DNA from: DATKZB01 sp035528235
GTDB lineage: Bacteria > Planctomycetota > Phycisphaerae > FEN-1346
Reading direction: 5' to 3'
DNA length: 10,029 nt
Assembly (NCBI GenBank): GCA_035528235.1
Contig: DATKZB010000138.1
Span: 1 to 10,029, forward strand
A model generated the notes under the pieces. That model searched no databases and was not told where the DNA came from. It was given only the letters and a program-made list of their open reading frames with translations. The number at the start of each line of letters is the position of its first letter. The first letter of the stretch is position 1. The translations under genes and the position numbers were made by a program. Below, in pieces: positions 5,667 to 10,029 of this stretch.

Positions 5667-5694
5667 GCGCGGTGGGTGCGGGGACCCACCGCGC
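5667..5694. repeat. hairpin B of an inverted hairpin pair
   Basis: GCGCGGTGGGT (5667-5677) and ACCCACCGCGC (5684-5694) pair perfectly over 11 bp with the loop GCGGGG. Compared with hairpin A, the C-G pair 5624/5639 has become T-A at 5673/5688, a compensatory double change. A small CAAGG-tgccg-CCTTG hairpin (5652-5666) sits between A and B. Confidence 0.8.
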
Positions 5695-5703
5695 ACAGTG
5701 TAG

Positions 5704-5721
5704 GGCGGGGCGTGCCCCGCC
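5704..5721. repeat. short GC palindrome
   Basis: GGCGGGGC (5704-5711) and GCCCCGCC (5714-5721) form an 8-bp perfect inverted repeat with a 2-base centre, preceded by GTAGGG as is the 5494 palindrome. It lies 15 bp before the -35 box of the propeller gene. Confidence 0.6.
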
Positions 5722-5735
5722 GTCCTTGTGGAGCA

Positions 5736-5764
5736 TTTACACGGGCGCCCTCAGCCGGTACACT
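5736..5764 (+). promoter_or_regulatory. sigma70-type promoter of the propeller protein gene
   Basis: TTTACA (5736-5741, 5 of 6) and TACACT (5759-5764, 4 of 6) are 17 bp apart. The predicted start near 5771 gives a leader of about 51 nt containing GGAGA at 5808-5812. Confidence 0.5.
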
Positions 5765-5821
5765 CCCCGGGCCCAACGCCAGCCTTCCGGGACCGGGCAC
5801 CGAACACGGAGACCCGTTGCC

Positions 5822-7192
5822 ATGCCATCACGCGGCCAACCCCCGCGCCGTTTGCTCGTCGCAGGCCTGCTCCTGGCCGCCCTGCTGGCCGCCGCGGCCG
5901 CCGCGGCCGACCAGCCCCAGTGGGGCGAGCGGCACTCGCGCAACATGATCTCCGACGAGACCGGCCTGCCCGAGACGTTCGACCCGGCCACCGGCGCCAA
6001 CATCAAGTGGAAAGCCAGGATCGGCAACGAGACGTACGGCACCCCCGTCATCGCCGGCGGCAGGGTCTTCATCGGCACCAACCACGGCAATCCCCGCGAC
6101 GCGCGGCACCAGGGCGATTACGGCGTCCTGATGTGCCTCGACATCCACGGCCAGGCCAACGGCAACGACGGCCCCTACCTGGATGAGGGCAAGCACATGG
6201 TCATGCGGGGCGGGGCCGCGATGGCGGTCACCCCCGTCGACGCCGACATCCTCTGGGTGTTCGACCTCGTGAGCGGGGTGGGCATCCACACGCACGACGC
6301 CTCCCACTGCTCGATCCTCGTGGACGGGCCGTTCGTGTACCTTAACACCTCGAACGGCGTGGACAGCACGCACCGCAAGATAATCACCCCGGACGCCCCC
6401 GCCCTGATCGTGCTCGACAAGGCCACCGGCCGGCTCGTGGCCCGCGACGCCGAACACATGGGCCCGCGGACGTTCCACTGCACGTGGTCCTCGCCGGCGA
6501 TGGGCGAGGTGAACGGGCAGCGGCAGGTCTTCTTCGGCGGACCGGACGGCGTCTGCTACGCCTTCGAGGCCCTCGCGGCCCTGCCCCCGCCCGGCGAGGT
6601 CCGGACACTGAAATGCGTCTGGCGGTTCGACTGCGACCCCACCGCCCCGAAGGAAGACATCCACCGCGTCATGCCGAACCGCCGCGACAGCCCCAGCAAC
6701 ATCAAGGGCATGCCCGTCTTCTACCGCAACCGCGTGTACGTGGCCGCCGGCGGCGACATCTGGTGGGGCAAGCGGCAGGCCTGGATCAAGTGCATCGACG
6801 CCACGAAGACCGGCGACGTCACCGAGGGCGGCCAGGTCTGGTCCTATCCCGTCAGCAGCCACTGCTGTGCCACGCCCAGCATCTCGAGCGGTCTGCTCTT
6901 CGTGTCGGACTGCGGCAAGACGGTCCACTGCCTCGACGCCGAGACGGGCAAGCCGTACTGGACCCACAAGACCCGGGGCGAGATGTGGGGCTCGACCCTG
7001 GTGGCCGACGGCAAGGTCTACGTCGGCACCCGGCGGCGGGATTTCTGGATCCTCGCCGCCGACAAGGAGAAGCGGGTCCTCAGTTCGGTCGACCTGGACA
7101 GCGCGGTGTGCAGCACGCCCGTCGCGGCCAACGGCGTCCTCTACGTCACCACCCAGTCGTACCTGTACGCCCTGCATCAGACGGCCAAGTAG
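5822..7192 (+). CDS. exported PQQ-like beta-propeller protein, Cys-rich
   Basis: A 456-residue protein of the PQQ-binding-like beta-propeller superfamily. Residues 1-29 form a signal peptide: a basic start with two Arg, a long Leu/Ala core and an AAAA-D cleavage region, so it should act outside the cytoplasmic membrane. At least six blade repeats follow the pattern P-V-x-x-G-x-VY-(V/I)-G-T...LD..TG...W, for example 73-86, 165-175, 231-240, 302-310, 393-403 and 432-444. Twelve Cys are present after the signal peptide, unusual for a propeller, including the vicinal pair C348-C349. His-Cys occurs at equivalent blade positions (162-163, 219-220, 347-348). ATG 5822 has GGAGA 9 nt upstream and follows its own promoter, so the longer in-frame reading from 5507 is rejected. 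The family includes quinoprotein dehydrogenases and BamB-like scaffolds. True PQQ binding is not shown, because I cannot identify the metal/PQQ ligands of the alcohol dehydrogenases. Specific function is unknown. Confidence 0.85.
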   Translation: MPSRGQPPRRLLVAGLLLAALLAAAAAAADQPQWGERHSRNMISDETGLPETFDPATGANIKWKARIGNETYGTPVIAGGRVFIGTNHGNPRDARHQGDYGVLMCLDIHGQANGNDGPYLDEGKHMVMRGGAAMAVTPVDADILWVFDLVSGVGIHTHDASHCSILVDGPFVYLNTSNGVDSTHRKIITPDAPALIVLDKATGRLVARDAEHMGPRTFHCTWSSPAMGEVNGQRQVFFGGPDGVCYAFEALAALPPPGEVRTLKCVWRFDCDPTAPKEDIHRVMPNRRDSPSNIKGMPVFYRNRVYVAAGGDIWWGKRQAWIKCIDATKTGDVTEGGQVWSYPVSSHCCATPSISSGLLFVSDCGKTVHCLDAETGKPYWTHKTRGEMWGSTLVADGKVYVGTRRRDFWILAADKEKRVLSSVDLDSAVCSTPVAANGVLYVTTQSYLYALHQTAK

Positions 7193-7231
7193 AGGTTGAC
7201 TAAGGGCAGGTAAGGTTGCAGTAAGAGAAGA

Positions 7232-7271
7232 ACCTCTGCGGTCTCTCCGTTATCTCTGCGGCCTCTGCGTT
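7232..7271. repeat. 10-bp-period minisatellite (four units)
   Basis: Four consecutive 10-mers (ACCTCTGCGG, TCTCTCCGTT, ATCTCTGCGG, CCTCTGCGTT) share the core CTCTGCG, that is CGCAGAG on the other strand. It sits between the convergent ends of the propeller and lipid-kinase genes, where no long hairpin is present. Similar GCAGAG-rich runs are common in large environmental bacterial genomes, to my knowledge. Confidence 0.65.
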
Positions 7272-7309
7272 AAAACCTCCGGCCGAGGATCTCTTAAGCG
7301 CATAACGCT

Positions 7310-7786
7310 CTACCCCGCGCCGAAGAGCCGGCCGATGACTTCCGCCAGGGGCGGCACGAAGAGGATGAGGCCGACGACCACCGCCCCCAAGGCCGCTATC
7401 AGCACCGCCGCCGCCGCCACGTCCTTGGCGATCTTGACGACCGGGTGACGCTGCGGCGCCAGCGCGTTCGCCAGCACCTCCAGGCCCGTGTTGAACGTCT
7501 CGGCCACCCACACCAGGACGATCGCGATCACCAGGTCGCACCACTCGCCCACCGCGAACGGCCGGACGAAGACGTGCAGCGCCCCGGCCAGCACCAGCGC
7601 CAGCACCGTCGTCACGGCGTGGAGCCAGGCGTTGTGCTGGCTGCGCAGAACGAACCAGATGCCCATGGCAGCATGGCGGAAACTGCGAATCCGCCCCACC
7701 ACCGTGAACGGCGACGGGTACAGCAGGTCGGTGTCGAGCCGCGGGGTCTCGCGGCGTCGCTCGGGATGCTCGCCGTCGGATGGCAC
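7310..7786 (-). CDS. DgkA-family lipid kinase (diacylglycerol/undecaprenol kinase)
   Basis: A 158-residue membrane kinase that should phosphorylate diacylglycerol or undecaprenol with ATP, recycling lipid carriers in the inner membrane. Three membrane segments are visible (about 55-75, 81-98 and 122-147). The family block reads E96-x2-N99-T100-G-L-E103...HPVVK-x2-K121-D122-V-A-A-A-A-V, which matches the E-x2-N-T-x-I-E and K-x-A-K-D motifs. Two usual acidic positions differ: the first-helix Glu (E28 in E. coli) appears as Q50, and the Asp four residues after E103 is N107. I infer the start as GTG at 7786, because no ATG lies before the conserved region in this frame, the thymidylate synthase gene ends 2 nt upstream, and GGAGG stands 10 nt before the GTG. 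It is therefore the second gene of that operon. A 25-residue polar leader precedes the conserved domain. Confidence 0.82.
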   Translation of the reverse strand: MPSDGEHPERRRETPRLDTDLLYPSPFTVVGRIRSFRHAAMGIWFVLRSQHNAWLHAVTTVLALVLAGALHVFVRPFAVGEWCDLVIAIVLVWVAETFNTGLEVLANALAPQRHPVVKIAKDVAAAAVLIAALGAVVVGLILFVPPLAEVIGRLFGAG

Positions 7787-7788
7787 CG

Positions 7789-8643
7789 TTACGCGTCCTC
7801 CGCCCCCCGCAGTTCGTCGAGTCGTTTCGCCATGCGGGCCCGCTTGTCGGCCGGCAGGTCCTTCTCGCCCAGCACCCGCCGCACGCCGTCCTCGAACACC
7901 GGCCGCGCGAACGCCGTCGTAAAGTACCGGTCGGGCCGGGCCTCGATCATCTTGAGGAACCCTTCGAACTCGGCGAAGTACGACCCGTAGATGTGGAAAC
8001 TGTCGGCCACGTGGACGTACTCGCCCACCGCCACGCCCAACTCGGCGGCCACCTCGCGCTGGAGTTCGGTGAACGCATACATGTTCATAAACGCAGCCTT
8101 GAACGCGTCGTTCGACCGGATGTGGATGACCAGGTTCAGCCGGTCCGGGCCGCCCGAAGCGTCCTTCTCGACGCGGAACCACATCCGCTGAAGGCACGCC
8201 GGGTCGCCGATGCCCAGGTCCAGCCACGCCTGCCACGTCACCGCCTGGGCCCGGCGCGTGTACGGCGTTTCCCGCAGCAGCCGCACCACCTCGGCGATCT
8301 GGTCGATGGGCTCCGCCACGCCCGGCACCCGGTACGACCGCAGCCGCTCGTGGTACGTGTACTCCCACTTGCCCTCCTCGGGGGCGATCCAGTGGTCGTG
8401 CACGCCGTACAGCACCTCGGCCCGGTACGCCTCCAGGTCCTCCAGCCCGCCGGGAAACGCCTTGTGGATGCGCGGCTCGGCAAACGGTTCCGTCACGTGG
8501 ATGAGGCAGGCCACGTCGCGGCTCTCGGGGTCGCCGGGCTTGTCGTACTGGGTGCGGAACCGGGCGCCCTCGTCCCAGCAGCGGCGGACGGCGGTCTCCC
8601 AGGCCTCCGGCAACGTCCGCGCCTGGACGTGAATCGATTTCAT
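7789..8643 (-). CDS. thymidylate synthase, archaeal/methanogen type
   Basis: A 284-residue thymidylate synthase/dCMP-hydroxymethylase superfamily enzyme that should methylate dUMP to dTMP. The nucleophile is C150 in DPACLQRMWFR. R176-S177-N178-D179 corresponds to the phosphate-binding R166-S-C-D169 of E. coli ThyA, N187 to N177, and H217/Y219 to H207/Y209. Spacing from D179 to N187 (8) and to H217 (38) equals that in E. coli exactly. The Asn, rather than Asp, at 187 fits dUMP and argues against a dCMP hydroxymethylase. The wording of the core (CLQR, RSNDAFKAAFMNMYAFTELQ, VADSFHIYGSYF) resembles the methanogen-type group and not classical bacterial ThyA. ATG 8643 has GAGG five nt upstream. It leads an operon with the lipid-kinase gene, from the promoter at 8717-8745. 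The cofactor could be methylene-tetrahydrofolate or a pterin relative. Confidence 0.82.
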   Translation of the reverse strand: MKSIHVQARTLPEAWETAVRRCWDEGARFRTQYDKPGDPESRDVACLIHVTEPFAEPRIHKAFPGGLEDLEAYRAEVLYGVHDHWIAPEEGKWEYTYHERLRSYRVPGVAEPIDQIAEVVRLLRETPYTRRAQAVTWQAWLDLGIGDPACLQRMWFRVEKDASGGPDRLNLVIHIRSNDAFKAAFMNMYAFTELQREVAAELGVAVGEYVHVADSFHIYGSYFAEFEGFLKMIEARPDRYFTTAFARPVFEDGVRRVLGEKDLPADKRARMAKRLDELRGAEDA

Positions 8644-8716
8644 GAATACCTCGCCCCTGGCGGCCGTATAGCGTCTGGACGACCCGGTGGCCCTTCCCCC
8701 CGCCGTCGGACGCCGG

Positions 8717-8745
8717 ATTGTAGGCCGCGCGGCAGGCGAGGGCAA
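8717..8745 (-). promoter_or_regulatory. sigma70-type promoter of the thymidylate synthase-lipid kinase operon
   Basis: On the minus strand TTGCCC (8745-8740, 4 of 6) is followed by a 17-bp spacer and TACAAT (8722-8717, 5 of 6). The predicted start near 8710 gives a leader of about 67 nt ending in GGGGCGAGG before the ATG. Confidence 0.55.
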
Positions 8746-8764
8746 GACGAATCGGCCCGGCGCG

Positions 8765-8810
8765 GCAAGGCGAGAAATACCTTGCAGCCGTGGCGGAACA
8801 CAGGCAAAGT
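8765..8810 (+). promoter_or_regulatory. weak promoter with adjacent inverted repeat before the first DUF4190 gene
   Basis: TTGCAG (8782-8787) and CAAAGT (8805-8810, 3 of 6) are 17 bp apart. The -35 region overlaps the right arm of an inverted repeat GCAAGG (8765-8770) / CCTTGC (8780-8785) with a 9-base loop, which could be an operator. The -10 match is poor, so this is tentative. Confidence 0.25.
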
Positions 8811-8846
8811 GAGTCGCAAGACCGTTCCTGGCGAGGAGATAATGCC

Positions 8847-9557
8847 ATGACCACCGCATCGTCCGACCTGCACCCGCCCGACCCAGGCCCCGAGTCCAAG
8901 ACGAGCGGCCTGGCCATCGCGGGCCTCATCGCGGGCGCCCTGGGCCTGTGCACGTTCGGCCTGGGCGGAATCGTGGGCCTGGTCCTCTCAATCCTGGCCC
9001 TCAGGAAGATCGGCCGAAGCGCCGGCGGGGTGGGCGGCCGCGGCTTGGCCGTCGCCGGCCTCATCGTCTCGATCTCCACGCTCCTCATAGGGCTTGTCCT
9101 GGCGGCGGCGATCGGCGGAAGCGTGTTCTATGCCATGGAAAGGGCCCATACGGCCGTGTCGCTGAACAACGCCCGCATCCTGAGCCAGTGCGCCTGCCTG
9201 TACACGAGCGTGAATGACGAAAAGTACCCGCCGGCCGACACGTGGCCGCAGGACCTCAAGGACTGCGGCGGCATGACCGACGACGCCTTCGTCGACCCCG
9301 ACGACCCCTCCGCCGGCCGCATGTTTGCCATGAACCGCTGGCTTGCGGGCCAGTCGATGTTCGCGGTCCGAGACGCCGGACGGACGGTCCTGTTCTTCGA
9401 GTGTGCCCCCGGCGCCCCGCTCGCCGGCGACCGCGGCATCATGCCGGACCAGCCACGCCACGGCCGCGGGTTCATCGTCGCCTTCTGCGCTGGACACGTC
9501 GAGATGGTGTCGCCCGAACGGGTGGACGACCTCATCTGGAACCCGAACGAGAGGTAG
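8847..9557 (+). CDS. DUF4190 membrane protein with pilin-like/DUF1559-like outer domain
   Basis: A 236-residue membrane protein. Residues 1-18 are a Pro/Asp-rich cytoplasmic tail. Residues 19-98 match the DUF4190 layout: KTSGLAIAGLIAG, a first hydrophobic stretch to about 52, the connecting A-x-x-x-I-G-R-S with GGRG (51-65), then a second stretch to about 98. The rest (99-236) should lie outside the membrane. NNARILSQCACLYTSVNDEKYPP (107-129) and FIVAFCAGHVEMV (209-221) resemble the N-helix end and the ADGHV segment of DUF1559/type II pseudopilin-like proteins of planctomycetes. I infer a fusion of a DUF4190 anchor with such a domain. Four Cys occur outside the second membrane segment before the last third (C115, C117, C140, C186), plus C214. 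ATG 8847 has GAGGAG at 8833-8838 (8-nt spacer). The ATG at 8842 is out of frame. Function is unknown. Confidence 0.75.
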   Translation: MTTASSDLHPPDPGPESKTSGLAIAGLIAGALGLCTFGLGGIVGLVLSILALRKIGRSAGGVGGRGLAVAGLIVSISTLLIGLVLAAAIGGSVFYAMERAHTAVSLNNARILSQCACLYTSVNDEKYPPADTWPQDLKDCGGMTDDAFVDPDDPSAGRMFAMNRWLAGQSMFAVRDAGRTVLFFECAPGAPLAGDRGIMPDQPRHGRGFIVAFCAGHVEMVSPERVDDLIWNPNER

Positions 9558-9581
9558 TCGCTTAGTCCTACAACGCCAGTT

Positions 9582-9671
9582 CGCTACTTCATCCCGCCTG
9601 GCGGCCTTCCTAGGCCGCCAGGAACAGGCTTCAGGCCCGATCGCGGCGGCCTGGGAAGGCCGCCGCGCGAT
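9582..9671. repeat. dispersed intergenic repeat, copy 2, folded as two hairpins
   Basis: The flanking blocks match copy 1 (25 nt and 20 nt with one mismatch each), but the core is only 20 bp. Here the sequence folds into two consecutive stems. CCTGGCGGCCT (9597-9607) pairs with AGGCCGCCAGG (9612-9622). CGCGGCGGCCT (9642-9652) pairs with AGGCCGCCGCG (9657-9667) around a GGGA loop. It follows the first DUF4190 gene by 24 bp and may also serve as its terminator. The rest of the 9558-9822 gap holds only the promoter at 9739. Confidence 0.75.
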
Positions 9672-9738
9672 GCGTGCAAGTAGCCGCTCGGGCACTACAG
9701 GTTGTGTATCGCGTCCGAAGAAGCCGCACGGATTGTTC

Positions 9739-9766
9739 TTGACACCCTCCTGGCCCCTGTCAGAAT
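9739..9766 (+). promoter_or_regulatory. sigma70-type promoter of the second DUF4190 gene
   Basis: A perfect TTGACA (9739-9744) is followed by a 16-bp spacer and CAGAAT (9761-9766, 4 of 6). The predicted start is near 9773, with a leader of about 50 nt. Confidence 0.55.
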
Positions 9767-9822
9767 GGGCCGCATGGGTGTCGGGCGGGACACGCACGAG
9801 CCCTGACCGAAAGGAGTTTTTC

Positions 9823-10029
9823 ATGACCGGCGCTCCACCTGCCGCGAAGACGAACGGCCTGGCCATCGCCAGCCTCATTTTGGGCATTCTGTCGATGATC
9901 TGCCTCGGCGCCCTGGCGGGCATCCCCGCCGTCATCTGCGGCCACGTGGCAATGGGGCGCATCCGGGCCTCCGGCGAAGGCGGGCGCGGCATGGCCATCG
10001 GCGGCCTCGTCATGGGCTACATCAGCATT
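9823..10029 (+). CDS. second DUF4190 membrane protein (5' part, cut by window edge)
   Basis: The first 69 codons are open to the end of the window. The protein starts MTGAPPAAKTNGLAIASLIL and continues through a first hydrophobic segment (about 12-38), the link CGHVAMGRIRASGEGGRG (39-56) and the start of a second segment (MAIGGLVMGYISI). This is the same DUF4190 layout as the protein at 8847-9557: K-T-x-G-L-A-I-A near the start, A-x-x-x-I-x-x-S in the loop, G-R-G before the second helix. The two genes are therefore neighbouring paralogues. ATG 9823 has an excellent AAGGAG at 9811-9816 with a 6-nt spacer. Whether it also has an outer pilin-like domain cannot be seen. Confidence 0.8.
   Translation, partial: MTGAPPAAKTNGLAIASLILGILSMICLGALAGIPAVICGHVAMGRIRASGEGGRGMAIGGLVMGYISI

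Larger units (their letters stand above)
5416..5821. other. 406-bp hairpin-rich non-coding region
   Basis: No convincing gene lies here. Both upstream regions of the flanking diverging genes are present, together with a dispersed repeat (5441-5550) that contains a 28-bp palindrome (5494-5521), a short hairpin run at 5618-5694 and a third palindrome at 5704-5721. The in-frame extension of the propeller gene back to 5507 reads as low-complexity Arg/Pro/Gly/Ala-rich translation of these repeats and crosses the promoter at 5736-5764, so it is not coding. Confidence 0.7.

Noticed and set aside
4300..5703. 467-codon plus-strand open frame opposite the aldo/keto reductase
   Set aside because: Shadow frame with no motifs. 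The opposite strand has the complete catalytic tetrad.
5441..5721. CRISPR array or insertion sequence in the hairpin-rich gap
   Set aside because: The repeats are unequal, not evenly spaced, lack spacers of constant length, and no transposase or terminal repeats with target duplication are visible.
5507..5821. N-terminal extension of the propeller protein upstream of its signal peptide
   Set aside because: It translates hairpins and a promoter into low-complexity sequence and would bury the signal peptide.
6863..6871. Reading the vicinal C348-C349 as proof of a PQQ alcohol dehydrogenase
   Set aside because: The ligands and tryptophan docking motifs of those enzymes could not be identified and the protein is shorter. 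The pair alone is not diagnostic.
7787..9088. 592-codon minus-strand frame extending the lipid kinase upstream
   Set aside because: It is only the alternative frame of the thymidylate synthase gene and its upstream region. GTG 7786 with GGAGG explains the kinase.

Overview
This is a GC-rich stretch of bacterial chromosome with no phage, rRNA, tRNA or CRISPR sequence that I can see. The gene content suggests the Planctomycetota (Phycisphaerae-like). It has two neighbouring DUF4190 membrane proteins, one carrying a pilin-like/DUF1559-like outer domain. It also has a secreted PQQ-type beta-propeller, a methanogen-type thymidylate synthase and a COG2231 DNA glycosylase. This placement is inferred from gene families and was not tested by phylogeny.

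Layout. 13-609 (+) is a CDP-alcohol phosphatidyltransferase. 843-2006 (+) is a diguanylate cyclase with a degenerate receiver domain. It converges on a COG2231 HhH-GPD DNA glycosylase (2031-2711, -), which is divergent from a CPBP/Rce1-type membrane protease (2849-3637, +) that may be translated from a leaderless mRNA. 3838-4292 (+) is a compact antitoxin/ParE-type toxin operon with a consensus TATAAT promoter, converging on an aldo/keto reductase (4369-5415, -). 5416-5821 is a 406-bp non-coding stretch packed with palindromes and hairpins. 5822-7192 (+) is an exported Cys-rich PQQ-like propeller protein, converging on a two-gene minus-strand operon (thymidylate synthase 7789-8643, then a DgkA-type lipid kinase 7310-7786). 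The operon is divergent from two successive plus-strand DUF4190 genes (8847-9557 and 9823 to the window edge). The intergenic stretch between these two carries a second copy of the repeat found at 5441-5550.

Regulation and structure. I find a plausible sigma70-type promoter for most transcription units, and several share a TTGC -35 core. Two of the three convergent gene pairs are separated or overlapped by a long, nearly perfect hairpin without a T-tract. The third pair (5822-7192 and 7310-7786) has a 10-bp-period minisatellite instead.

No single new pathway stands out. The genes look like housekeeping and accessory genes in short independent units: phospholipid synthesis, c-di-GMP signalling, base-excision repair, dTMP synthesis, lipid recycling and a toxin-antitoxin pair. 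The most interesting signals are the covarying inverted hairpins at 5618-5694, the two-copy intergenic element with exchanged cores, repeated His-Cys dipeptides at equivalent positions of the propeller, and predicted shifts in enzyme specificity read from substituted residues (glycosylase, aldo/keto reductase, receiver domain).
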